Shown: positions 36,429 to 46,546 of the stretch, piece after piece
Numbering within the stretch: position 1 is the stretch's first letter
How the letters are laid out: each line of letters starts with the position of its first letter
From: Gongronella butleri
Lineage: Eukaryota > Mucoromycota > Mucoromycetes > Mucorales > Cunninghamellaceae
Direction of reading: 5' to 3'
NCBI GenBank assembly: GCA_025201375.1
Contig: JAIWZP010000052.1
Location: forward strand, 62,001-126,000
DNA length: 64,000 bases
Notes under the pieces: model-generated
What the model was told of the DNA's origin: nothing
The model's database searches: none
Seen by the model: the letters and a program-made list of their open reading frames with translations, nothing else
Translations under genes and position numbers: made by a program

Positions 36429-37487
36429 TTATCCTTGAGGAACAATGGCTGCTGTTTTTTTCGGTCTGAGGTTCTTCCACCAGCGTCGCAATGGGCGCGT
36501 GGTTGTTGTTTCTGGCTTTAGGGGTGGTGGGGACATGAGGGCATTGGGTGTGGCAAGCAGCTCCTGTCGGTATTGGTCGGTACAGGCGAGCAGCGGCTGT
36601 GTGAGCGGCGCGGGTCCGTAGCAATAATAATACGGATGGTGCATGTCGGCTGCCGCAGCCGACCATGGCTCCGATGATGGGACGGATGGCTCTGCTGGGA
36701 CCAATGGCTCCCCTGGGGCCGTTGGCACCGCTGGCGACGGGATGGGCGGCAATGGGTCGTTCTTTTTCGCCTCGGCCGCCTTTTGCCTCTTCTTTTTCGC
36801 GTCCTTGGCCGACGACAGCGATGTGAGGCGTCCTAGCGACGTGCGCAGCGTCGTTGTCGTTGTCTCCGACGCGTGATCAGCCGTTGTGCGTGTTGTTGTA
36901 CTTGTTGATCGTGCTTGCATGGCGCCAAGGCGCGTGGCAGGGCGATGATCATTGTGCACAGAGGCAGACGCGTGCAATGGCCGATGCTGTGGTGGCACCC
37001 CATGGATGGAGGGTGCGGGTGTTGGATGTGGTGCATGCTGAGGGTGGTGTGGGTGGTGAGGAGGAGGCATTGGCGCCGCATGGCAGGATGGTGCGTATCC
37101 ATAGGCACCAGGATGATGGTGCTGCTGCTGGGAAGGATGCGTGTGGTGGTGGTGCGTACATGGCCTCGGAGGAAGATGAAATGACGACAATGAACACGTC
37201 GTGGACAGGTCCGCCAGGGCCACCCCTGACGAAAGATGCGTTGCACACGATCGCGTGCACGACAATGATGGTGTCGAACACCCCGACGGCGACAATCCAC
37301 TGCCTCCACCTTCCCATTCGGAATTTTTTTGTTGCTGCTGTTGCTGCTGCAGCATCTTATCCAATTGACCTGCAATATGCTGGATCGCAAGTGTCAATTG
37401 CTCAAGATCAGGCTCGCGCGCTTGATCTGCTTTTTTCGATACACCACTACTGCTGCCATGCAGCGAAAATTTGCTTAAATTCACCAT
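36429..37487 (-). CDS. Low-complexity Pro/His/Gln/Thr-rich protein, function unknown
   Basis: Single-exon frame of 352 aa from ATG 37487. I recognise no domain. The N-terminus MVNLSKFSLHGSSSGVSKK is followed by a short predicted coiled coil (EPDLEQLTLAIQHIAGQLDKML, about residues 27-48) running into seven Gln. The middle is rich in His, Pro and Ser (HHHTHPSQQQHHHPG; HHPHHPQHAPHP), then a Thr-rich basic part, a Lys/Ala-rich helix (SAKDAKKKRQKAAEAKKN) and a Pro-rich tail. It ends in a basic segment WWKNLRPKKTAAIVPQG. An in-frame ATG at 37655 would add a stretch encoded by A/T-run DNA, so I prefer the inner start. Codon third positions are C-rich as in neighbouring genes, supporting translation. 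Disordered scaffold or regulator is inference only. Confidence 0.62.
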   Translation of the reverse strand: MVNLSKFSLHGSSSGVSKKADQAREPDLEQLTLAIQHIAGQLDKMLQQQQQQQKNSEWEGGGSGLSPSGCSTPSLSCTRSCATHLSSGVALADLSTTCSLSSFHLPPRPCTHHHHTHPSQQQHHHPGAYGYAPSCHAAPMPPPHHPHHPQHAPHPTPAPSIHGVPPQHRPLHASASVHNDHRPATRLGAMQARSTSTTTRTTADHASETTTTTLRTSLGRLTSLSSAKDAKKKRQKAAEAKKNDPLPPIPSPAVPTAPGEPLVPAEPSVPSSEPWSAAAADMHHPYYYCYGPAPLTQPLLACTDQYRQELLATPNALMSPPPLKPETTTTRPLRRWWKNLRPKKTAAIVPQG

Positions 37488-37850
37488 GGATTTTCTGGGG
37501 GGGAGACGATGGCGTGGAAAAAAAACAGGGGGACAAAAAAAAAAGGAGAAAAGAAAAGAAAAAACGCAGAAAAAAAAACACAGTCTTGCCCCAATGCAGT
37601 TAGGGTCCTGAGCTTTGTTGGCCGATTTCCGCATTCCTTGATGGCGACACGACACGCTTTTAATGGCACTGCCATCAGAAGCGCGCTCTTTTTTTCATTT
37701 TTTTGTTGTTGTTTTATTTTGTCAAACAACACGATTCGACACAAAAAGGGTACAATCCGGTCCACGCAGCAACCCGGTCGAATTGCGCCTTGCCCAGAAA
37801 AAAATGCATGTCCGGACCCTGTCAGAAGGTCAAATGGCACTTCTCGTTGG

Positions 37851-37889
<39 letters not shown>

Positions 37890-38010
37890 AAAAGAGAGCT
37901 GCACGCGTATGCATGACCCCTTTTTTAGTACATAAAAATCATCTCGACGCAAAATCCTTCAGCTTCTTGCTCTTTTTCTCCTTGATCTTCATTTTTTTTA
38001 TTGTACCGTG
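37488..38010. promoter_or_regulatory. Divergent promoter region with long A-tract and TATA-like site
   Basis: Shared upstream DNA of the low-complexity gene (minus) and the amino acid transporter (plus). A run of about 36 A spans roughly 37851-37886. A TATA-like ACATAAAAA (37930-37938) sits about 75 bases before the plus-strand ATG at 38011, followed by a T/C-rich leader. Confidence 0.4.
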
Positions 38011-38218
38011 ATGACTGAGGAAGAGGTCAAAATCGAACAGACAAATCAGGGTGTAGCCTATCATATTGAGGACGGCGCTTCCATCGACATGTCCAAGGCA
38101 GACAGCCTCGATCACGTCCCTGAAGGCACAGCATCCACAAAAAAGGCGTTGTTCATGCTACTAAAGAGCTTCATTGGCACGGGTGTCGTGTTTCTTCCCG
38201 GAAGGCAAAGCAACTTGC

Positions 38219-38250
<32 letters not shown>

Positions 38251-39680
38251 GAGCTTTGGCTCATTTTTTTCTTTTTATTACGCACACATAGCTTTGCCTC
38301 GGGCGGCCTGGTTCTATCGATTGTGCTGATGCTGTCGATCGGGCTGATCTGCCTGTACTCGTTCCAATTGCTCGTGGCGGCGCAGATGAAGGTTGGCGGC
38401 GATTATGATGTGGTGGCCAAGGCGCTGTACGGGCGGTGGCTGCAATATGTGATCCTGTTCTTCCTGTGCGTGTCACAGATGGGGTTTGCGTCGTCGTACC
38501 TGATTTTCATCTCGGAGAACCTGGGCCTCTTCTTTGACCAAGCGACAAATTGCCGCTCCGCGTCGTTCTCCAGCGCCAACTTTATTTGGCTCGTTTTAAT
38601 CATCATCATCCCCATCACCTGGGTGCGCAAGATCGCAAAGCTCTCGTGGAATGTCATCATCGCCGACGTCCTCATCCTTTTTGGCCTCGTGTGCGTCATT
38701 TACTTTACATCTTCCCAAATCGCGTCGCAGGGCGTCGCGCCATCCGTCAAAATGGTCAATCCCACAGACTTTGCTCTCACCATCGGCACCTCGGTCTTTT
38801 CTTTTGAGGGCATTGGCTTGGGTAATGAAGAAGAAAAGAAAAAAAGACTAGGAGATGCAAAACATGATGCTGACCGTCCCTTTTTTTTTAAAAAAAAAAA
38901 AACAGTGGTTCCAATCATTCAGGGCATGAGGTTTGACATAAAAAAAAAAAAGGCGCGAGTTCTCACCTGCTTTTTTGGTTTTATAAAGAGAACCTGAGAA
39001 GTTTCCTCGCGTAATGACGGTGGGAATGATCATTAGTACACTCATTTTCACGCTCATCGGCACACTCGGCTATGTTGCGTACGGCGACGACACGCACGCG
39101 AGTGTCGTGGCCAACTTGCCCGCCCACCTGCCGCTATCCGAGGCGATTCAGCTGTGCTACGCCCTCGCCATCACGCTGTCCAGCCCATTTGTGCTCTACC
39201 CTGCATTGTCCATTGTTGAACACATCCTGTTCAACGAAAATCAGCGTGGCCGCATCCATTGGAAGTACAAGTGGATGAAGAACCTAGTGCGCTCGCTCAT
39301 CCCCATTGTGTGCGCAACCATCAGCTACCTCATTGGCTCAGACGGACTCAACAAATTCGTTGCCCTCGTCGGCTCGCTCTGCTGCATGCCCCTGGCCTTT
39401 ATCTTTCCAGGTACACCGAAAAAAAAGAGCGCAGGTGCACGTTAATTGACCCCACCCCCCACCACCCCCCATCCCCGCCCAATTAGGACTCTTCCATTAC
39501 AAGATTTCAAAATCAACTAGACAAAAGGCCATGGGCGTGATTGTGACCCTGTGGGGTTTTGCCGTCATGATCTTTACATTGATCATCAACATCCGCTCTT
39601 GGATTGACCCGACCTTTTTATCCGTTCGCGCCCCCACACCCTCTGTATGCCCCATCCAGGGCACAGCACTCACCCAATAG
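38011..39680 (+). CDS. Amino acid transporter of the AAAP family (Avt3/SLC36-like)
   Basis: Multi-pass transporter of the amino acid/auxin permease family (Aa_trans), by similarity a vacuolar or lysosomal amino acid exporter. Predicted 454 aa. Exons: 38011-38204, 38292-38821, 38906-38930, 38989-39410, 39487-39680; the total is divisible by three. The hydrophilic N-terminus MTEEEVKIEQTNQG leads into KKALFMLLKSFIGTGVVFLPG, the hallmark first helix, then FASGGLVLSIVLM, DYDVVAKALYG, SQMGFASSYLIFI, FSFEGIGLVVPIIQGM and EPEKFPRVMTVGM. Two splicing oddities: the first intron needs a GC donor (AAG|GCAAAG), because no usable GT exists near the junction, and exon three is only 25 nt long. Both restore the conserved GTGVxFLP...F and EGIGxVxP motifs. 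The substrate is not determined. Confidence 0.9.
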
Positions 39681-40114
39681 ATCTGTTTCCATACAGTAGT
39701 ATTAAATCTCACACACAGACACAAATAAAGCCATAAAAAAGTCAAGCGCCGACAGCGCTCCGCGCATATGCTGCGCATTGACGTCGTCCTGCAGCAAAAA
39801 GCAGGGATCCTGCGCACCGATCGTGTAACCCTCGTCAATGGCGCCGATTGGCAAAAGGGTCATTAAATAAACGGAGCACGCGACAGCAAATGACGCACAC
39901 CCAACCCGTCAAAAGCGCGCCAAATGGTGGTGGGCACGTGGCGTGCTCATCAAACAACAACAACAACTACAAAAAATAGACAGCCACAAGACCAGCAGTC
40001 AGCAGCCATTTAAACGTGCCCCCTTTTGTAAACCACTGTCACAAAGCCGCGCAAATGTGTCTGTCGCTTGGTACCTTTTTTCGGTGAAGAACAAATGGGC
40101 ACGCAGATGAATCT

Positions 40115-40156
<42 letters not shown>

Positions 40157-40639
40157 GAAAAAAGGCGCATTTTTACACCAATTGTGCAGCTTACAATACA
40201 CGCAGCGCATGTTTTCTCGTCCTTTTTTGTAACCTCATCAGCGGGCCACAGTGCCTTGATTGATTGAAACATGGCAAAGTATTCCAAGTAAAAAGTGTCA
40301 CTGTATTATTATTCGAAATGTACCATTCTTTAAGTAATAAAATTCCATCCTTTTATAGTAATTCTTATGATGATAACCAATTGGCGACAAATCCAGTTTG
40401 ACAAAGATGGAAGCACGGAGTCACAAGTCACGATTTAAAGCGAAGCGCTGCAACGCGATTAAAACCATTGCTTTCAATACAATAGCCAGTAAATTTCGAT
40501 TCCCATTGGAGCATTGGTCTTGACTCTTGAGCCGTCCATTTTGACCCAAGTGGATAGAATCTGACGCACGCTGTGTATTCAATGCATATAACATGAATTT
40601 CCACTGCACCAAAATTGCAACCTTTGGCATTTAAAAACC
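39681..40639. other. Intergenic region with a long A-tract
   Basis: No gene supported. An A-run of about 37 bases lies at 40118-40155. The 39.9-40.3 kb portion contains only short open frames. Confidence 0.45.
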
Positions 40640-40790
40640 AAAGTGCCTTTTTCCAGACTTTGCCGGCGTGCAGTGCCTCCAGAAATTTTTTTACAGCCTA
40701 CCTGCCCGCCAATGAAAAACGTGTCGCGGCGTGATCTTTGGCCCAATGTTCAAGATGGGCCCGCCCGATTTTTTTTGGACTCGAAAACGC
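40640..40790 (-). repeat. Dispersed repeat family module
   Basis: Matches 7620-7760 in reverse complement. Shared pieces are the GTGCCTCCAGA start, the CTGCCxGCCA stretch, the GCGTGA block and CGGGCGGG/CCCGCCCG followed by an A/T run and GGACTC. Confidence 0.55.
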
Positions 40791-41039
40791 CCAAAAACCT
40801 CGCATTTGTACTATTTTGCATTCATCTCGCCATCTGCACTGTTGACCTCGCTCAAAATCAGCTGCATCGAGTTCAGCGCAAACTGTCACGATCCCACTCG
40901 TGAAATGCCAATACCTTTTTTTTTTTTTTTCTCCAGTCCTTTTCTTCCCTTGGTCCGCCCTTGTTCCGCTTTCCCTCCTCGCGTGCCCATTGGAACCCCG
41001 ATCTGTCTGTGCGCAAGGCCGCAGACCAATTTGGCCTTG

Positions 41040-41192
41040 CCCCACATAAAAGACCCCGCCACGTTCCTTTTCCCCTTCCTTTCTTTTCTTTTTTTCTTCT
41101 TTTCTCTTCACTCTTCCAACACCCACTCGTTCCCTTGCCTCGCGGTGTTGCTGCCATCAATAAACCCACGTTTGTCCCAATAATGTCCAATC
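41040..41192 (+). promoter_or_regulatory. Promoter-like region: TATA-type box plus CT-rich leader
   Basis: ACATAAAAG near 41044 is followed by about 75 bases of nearly pure pyrimidine (CTTTTCCCCTTCC type) and then CCAATAATGTCC. This looks like the core promoter and leader of an expressed gene, although only a short frame follows before the repeat begins at about 41430. Confidence 0.45.
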
Positions 41193-41336
41193 ATGTGCAC
41201 TCTTTCCGTCAAGGTCGGCGCCTCCGTGTCAAGGGAGTCGCCGCCCGCCGAGCTCAACGACGCGTTGCCCAACAAGGCATTTTGGGCGATGCCAGAGACG
41301 CCCGACGCCTCATTAATCACTCGGCCGGTTCAATGA
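41193..41336 (+). CDS. Small open frame, possible remnant of an interrupted gene
   Basis: 47-codon frame MCTLSVKVGASVSRESPPAE to LITRPVQ. Most third codon positions are C or G, as in real genes of this window. A competing frame from ATG 41183 is longer but has mixed third positions and runs into the repeat at 41430. I recognise no family. It may be the 5' exon of a gene whose rest was displaced by the repeat, or a genuine small protein. Confidence 0.3.
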   Translation: MCTLSVKVGASVSRESPPAELNDALPNKAFWAMPETPDASLITRPVQ

Positions 41337-41429
41337 CCACGACACTCCCCCCTCACCCCCAAGGACAGCGACAGCCTAGGGGATCGGATCGTGTCACAAA
41401 CTTTGCAACAAAAAAGCTCAAGCGCCTAA

Positions 41430-41740
41430 AGCGCTACGACCACTTTTGAAAAATTCAGGGGTCACTCAGGGGTCACACAATTCAATCTCAGAAAACGCCA
41501 AATTTGGGAAATTTCGAACTCCGAGTGATCAACGCATCCCAAACAGGTAAGCCCGACAATTTGCTATTGGCAGACAAAATGATTAGTCGCCCCAAGCTAC
41601 AGTAAGAAAAACGCGCAATGAGTGACGCATGAACGGCGATCGACAGAGAAAAAGCGCCTGTTTTGGGCAAGATTTTTTTTGCAAAAATTTAAAGTTTGAC
41701 ACTTCCAAATTAAGGTGCCTGGATTGCATGGAATTTTTTT
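41430..41740 (-). repeat. Dispersed repeat family module
   Basis: Reverse complement of 7210-7500 with good colinear identity over about 300 bases (TGAAAAATTCAGGGGTCA, CGAACTCCGAGTGATCAA, GATCGACxGxxAAAAxxGC and GCATGGAATT segments). Confidence 0.75.
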
Positions 41741-42190
41741 TATTTTTTATTTTTACAGTACAGTGCCCGGACAAAAAAAAGTTTCGCTGTGCATGATTCT
41801 CTGCAGTGCAAGGTATCAATTAATCGCGTTAATCTCTGCTGTATTGATCAATAATGGCTCCGGTGATATGAAATTTTGCAGGAACAATGATTTAAAAGTA
41901 AAAAAACAATTCTAAAATTATGAAATGGCTATGCCAAGCCGGTATTGAAATAGATCAAAAAAGGGATACCTGACGCGTCACGCGACGCGACGCGTGCCTA
42001 CGCGTATACAATGGCCTGTGGAGATGAATTGGCGTTATGAACACCATCTCCAATTTTTTTTTGCAACGAGTGCAATGGTGCCTGATTGTATTTTAAGAAT
42101 CAATTCCATGTTACATGCATTGCATCGGTGCTGTGATCGAATAATGTAAAATCATCATGTGACACGCGTCACGCGTCAGACGCGCCAAAA
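41740..42190 (+). repeat. Left arm of second inverted repeat
   Basis: Near-identical reverse complement of 42350-42790. Translations of chance frames in the two arms agree almost completely. The arm contains a dense block of ACGCGT / CGCGTC motifs (about 41970-42006 and 42160-42185). A third, more diverged copy of part of the arm lies at 43440-43790. Confidence 0.85.
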
Positions 42191-42349
42191 GTCGCGATTT
42201 CCTTCGTAACATGGTCGTAGTGCTCCTACTGGTCAACCAATCGATAACAGTCTATTCTAGTTCTTTAAATTAAATAAGTACAATGGTTTTAAGCCAACTA
42301 AGGATTAAAATTAGATAACAGAGATGGCAATTGTTATTCCAGATGCAAC

Positions 42350-42790
42350 TGACGCGTGACGCGTGTCACATGATGATTTTACATTATTCGATCACAGCAC
42401 CGATGCAATGCAAGTAACATGGAATTGATTCTTAAAATACAATCAGGCACCATTGCACTCGTTGCAAAAAAAATTGGAGATGGTGTTCATAACGTCAATT
42501 CATCTCCACAGGCCATTGTATACGCGTAGGCACGCGTCGCGTCGCGTGACGCGTCAGGTATCCCTTTTTTGATCTATTTCAATACCGGCTTGGCATAGCC
42601 ATTTCATAATTTTAGAATTGTTTTTTTACTTTTAAATCATTGTTCCTGCAAAATTTCATATCACCGGAGCCATTATTGATCAATACAGCAGAGATTAACG
42701 CGATTAATTGATACCTTGCACTGCAGAGAATTATGCACAGCGAAACTTTTTTTTGTCCGGGCACTGTACTGTACAGCACTGTATAAATGT
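42350..42790 (-). repeat. Right arm of second inverted repeat
   Basis: Pairs with 41740-42190; the loop is about 160 bases of AT-rich DNA (42191-42349). Together they could form a stem of about 440 bp, the architecture of a foldback element. No coding sequence lies inside. Confidence 0.85.
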
Positions 42791-42889
42791 TTTTGTGCAT
42801 TAAGTTTTAGTCTGGTTGGACTGCAGCAGGCTGGTGGTGAAATACTGTAAATGACCGATGCAAAAAGTTCAAATCCAAGCTATGATAGC

Positions 42890-43930
42890 GCGCCGTAAGT
42901 TATCCCATTAGGTGCTTTGCTCCCCTGTTTGTTAGTAAAACTGCAAAAATTACAATTTTATTAGACCGTTGTCGAGCAAATAAATCACGATCAAAGATTT
43001 TGACGAAGAAAAAGTGCGAAGCCTGGGATCCTCCGCGATGTTGAACCGCTGCAGCAGGAACATTTCGTGCGTCTTGCTGCTGCTGCCGACTACGTAAGGT
43101 CGTGATGCATCTGTGACCCGCTGCTGCTGGGGGAGGCAGCTCGCCAACACCCGCCTTGCTCGCATATGATACGGTATCGTGCATACTGTATCATCATTAT
43201 CATGCATCGTTCCAAGTACTCCACAATGAACATGATGCCGGGCTTGAAGAAGCCTTGAACTACAGTACTTCATCATGTTATCCAGAAGCTGTTCATAGTG
43301 TACTGTACGTAGCGTGCTGCGGCGGATGGAGTTGCGATAATGTGACTAATTGGCGCACTGATCTCTGGCATGACACTTGTTCAGTACCACAAAATGAATT
43401 GTCAGAAAAAATGCTGTAATCAGACACCACCACGATTGTCTCAAAAAAAATTATTTGGAGATGGTGTTCATAATGTCAATTCATCATCTCCAGACGGGCC
43501 ATTGTTCTACCGTATGCGCTTGGGTACGCGTCGTCGCGTCGCGTGACGCGTCTCACTCATTCTTTATTTTTAGCTTACTGTAGATATACGCATATACCCC
43601 TCCTTTGTCTATCCATTTCATATTTTTACAGCTTTTACAGTATTTTACTTCTACTAGGTACTATCATACTGAACCGTACTGTATACTGTATCATTGTCTC
43701 CACCAAGTTTCGTGATGCTAAAATCATTATTGATCAATACACAACAGATTACAACAGTAAAGTAAATAGAAAAGTCAATTATTAAAGCAGGCGCAAGCGG
43801 GTGTTGTTGCGTTTTTTTTTTTTGGAGGGTACCATACTACTGTACGACGGTAAAAATGCTGCGCATCGGCTCTACCAGACACGTAGGCAGGGACAAAATG
43901 TCGCCCACACGCGTCTTCTCTTTCCACTTG
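42890..43930. repeat. Mixed dispersed repeat modules and TACTGTA-rich DNA
   Basis: 42890-43020 resembles 59530-59650 (CCCATTAGxTGCTTTGC, TGTTTGTTAxTAAAACTG, CGTTGTCGAGCAAAT). 43440-43560 repeats the GGAGATGGTGTTCATAA...GCGTGACGCGTC block of the second inverted repeat. 43700-43790 resembles its outer arm. 43860-43920 resembles 58600-58650 (GCATCGxC, AGGGACA, TCTCTTTCCACTTGT). TACTGTA/TACAGTA motifs are frequent from here to 44110. Confidence 0.65.
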
Positions 43931-44265
43931 TGAGGTGCTCATGTACCCTTTTTATGATACGTAGTTTTTACCGATTTTGGGATCCGTCGTCACGACGGCC
44001 AAACTCTGATACAGTAATGCATGCGTAAAACTACAGTATCATATGCAAAAATTACAGTATCGCGAACGTCTGGGTGAAAGCCAAGAAGCGATTACAGTAT
44101 CGCTCATCATTGTACTCGTTTCCAGTGCGAGACCAGTTCCGATGTTTTTACGTAGTAACACGCGTCTCATAATACAGGTGCTTTTAATGATGAATGGTAA
44201 AGTACAAAGAAAAAAATGCTCAAGGATGTGAGAGACTGACGCGCGAGTGACCCTCCTCGCTTGCG

Positions 44266-45257
44266 CTAGCCTGTCAGGATCTCGACTCCGTCGTCGGTGA
44301 TGGCGATCTACAAGGGAAAAAAAAAGTCAGATGAGTCAGTGTTCATTGTCTTTTTCAAGGTTGTTCTTGGTGTTACCGTGTGTTCAAATTGCGCGCTTCG
44401 GCCGCCGTCCACGGTGGAGATTGTCCATTCATCGGGCCACATGACGCCCATCGCGAGGCCTTGGCAGAGGATGGGCTCAATAGTGAAAATCATGCCTGGT
44501 GTCATGACACCGTCCTCGTTGTTGACTATAACAGAGATGGCACAAGATGAGGCTGTGCCTAGAGATTCAGGGCGCGCGTGCGCGCGCATGGCCAGGGACC
44601 GGTGGCGCGCTAAAGGGAGTCTTACTATGGTGATAGATAAGCGGGTGGCAATGGAATTCGCGCCCAATGCCATGTCCAGAGAGCTCATCTGATACAGAGT
44701 AGCCATTTTTAGCGGCAAGTTCGCTTTTGCGCACAAAGAAAATTAAAAATGTCACCCCAATGTGGCTCCCCATGACGTCCTAAAAGTTGCTTTTTTGTCG
44801 TTTTTTTTTTTTTTTTACCTGATGACGCGCCCAATTTCTGTCAATGGCACGTCAGGCCCGCAAATCGCAATGGCCTTGTCCAGTGCTTCCTTGGTGCATG
44901 CAACCAGGTCGCGGCCCTGCTGGTCCACGTCACCCACCAGAAAGGTCGCCGATGTGTCACCATGGAAACCATCAAAAAAGACCTGTCAGTAAAGAAAAAA
45001 AGGCAAAATGAGCGAAGAGATGGGCGAGTTACACAACCATGCGACGCCAAAATAAGAACATTGGGGTGACCCAGAACCTTTATCCCGCGCGCACACCATC
45101 CATAGCACGTAATAAGCTTCGTGGCACGCAGAAAAATAAGGGATTTTTACCGTGACATCCACATTGATGATATCCCCATCCATCAATGGCCGACTAAGAG
45201 CGAAAAAAAAAAAGAGCGAAGCGGGGGCGTGAATCACACGCGTCCATTGGCGCTGAC

Positions 45258-45288
<31 letters not shown>

Positions 45289-45934
45289 GAGGCGGGTGCT
45301 TACTCGTCCGGGATACCGTGAGCAATGATATTGTTCACCGAGGTGCACACGCTTTTTGGGAAACCCATATAATTCATTGGTGATGGATAGGCGCCCTCGG
45401 CCACAATGGCTTCGTGAAGGATTTGGTCAATGTGATCTGTTGTCACACCAGGCTGCACAACAACAATGAAACCGAGTGAAAAAAAGGAGAGAAAAGGCAA
45501 TGTTTGAGTGTCAGTCTTGGGGGAGGGACGTGGATTGGAGAGAGCATGCATCGATCATCCCAATTCCTTTTGTTCATTACGTGACACAAATGCTGTGCCT
45601 TGGTTAAGATCGTCCTTGCTAATTGGCCGGCGGCGCGCGCTTTGGTCATTTCCTCGGGTGAATGGTAAGGGATTACTGGCTCCCATGCAGACGACACGCC
45701 CTCGGCGGCGTACGGTGGCTTTGGAATCGATGGCGGCACGTGCCGCCTTGGCAGGGCGCGCGTATCGACGGGTTGCAGCGACACAGGTACGATACGCTGA
45801 AATTTGCCCCAAGGCTGGTGCGATGACGACGCTGCAGCTGCTGCTGTTGTTCTTCTCGGTGTGGCCAGGCTCGTGGACGTGTGTAAAAGGCGGTGGTGCC
45901 CTCTTGAAAGCAGCCGCTGTATAGATAAACCCAT
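44266..45934 (-). CDS. Methionine aminopeptidase type 1, probably mitochondrial
   Basis: Removes initiator Met from nascent proteins. About 335 aa, seven exons. The N-terminus [20 protein letters not shown] is Arg-rich, acid-free and amphipathic, as expected for a mitochondrial presequence, and there is no N-terminal zinc finger of the cytosolic Map1 type. The link to the catalytic fold reads [13 protein letters not shown], then [20 protein letters not shown] and [22 protein letters not shown]. The five metal ligands of the pita-bread fold are all visible: Asp in INVDVTV, Asp in FHGDTSATF, His in GHGIGREFH, Glu in FTIEPIL and Glu in QFEHT. The C-terminus is [11 protein letters not shown]. The gene is divergent from the membrane-protein gene at 46547, and the shared promoter carries CCAAT boxes. 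Confidence 0.93.
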
Positions 45935-46034
45935 GTTTGGCAAAAAGTCACGAAAAGAAAGAAGCTCTCGCACCCTTTTGCAGAAAAACACAGCGCAGAG
46001 GAAAGAAGTAGGAGAGACAGAGAGCGAGCCAAAA

Positions 46035-46172
46035 ATGGCGACCAATTCATTGGCTTTGCGCCTGCATTTGGAAGCGCCACTTTTTTTTTTTTTTTTGCCC
46101 CCTTCTTCCCCCATCGGCCCGTTGTTTGGCCCCCACCCAAACATAACCAATGGCGACCAATTGGCAAAGCTT
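46035..46172. promoter_or_regulatory. CCAAT-box cluster in a bidirectional promoter
   Basis: The 13-mer ATGGCGACCAATT occurs twice (46035-46047 and 46150-46162). Around it lie CCAAT or ATTGG pentamers at about 46042, 46050, 46147, 46157 and 46160, the last two overlapping as CCAATTGG. They sit between the divergent starts at 45934 and 46547. CCAAT is the site of the fungal Hap/NF-Y complex, often used by respiratory and mitochondrial genes. Confidence 0.5.
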
Positions 46173-46546
46173 GGGCCAAGTCTTGCGCAGAACACGCAAA
46201 CGCATTAGAGATTCTTCATCACGCGTCTCAAAATGTACATCACCGGTGGCGATCGACACGCCTTTTTTCTCTTTTTCTCAGCACATTGATGAAAGAACCC
46301 GGCCGATGGCTGATTTAGGCAAGAGGTGCGTCTATCATATCTACTTTGTGTTTGGGGGGAGAGAGCAGGGGGATGCCATGCGGTGCGTTGGATTACACAA
46401 TCAGCATTGTTTCACTGTTACCTCCCCCCCCCAATTTCCCCCAAGGTTTGCGGAGATGCTTTATTTTTGCACCTCTTTTTTTGCATTTGCATCTCTCTTT
46501 CCTTCCCACTTCGTCTCTCCTTCCTTTTGTTTACATTGATACCAGC

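Noticed and set aside
30001..37487. Low-complexity protein and cohesin loader as one gene
   Set aside because: Each has its own stop or start with 219 bases between, including a stop at 36429, and the loader frame begins with a good ATG and acidic N-terminus.
37488..37655. Upstream start for the low-complexity protein at 37655
   Set aside because: The added residues are encoded by T/A homopolymer DNA giving phenylalanine runs; the inner ATG gives a sensible N-terminus.
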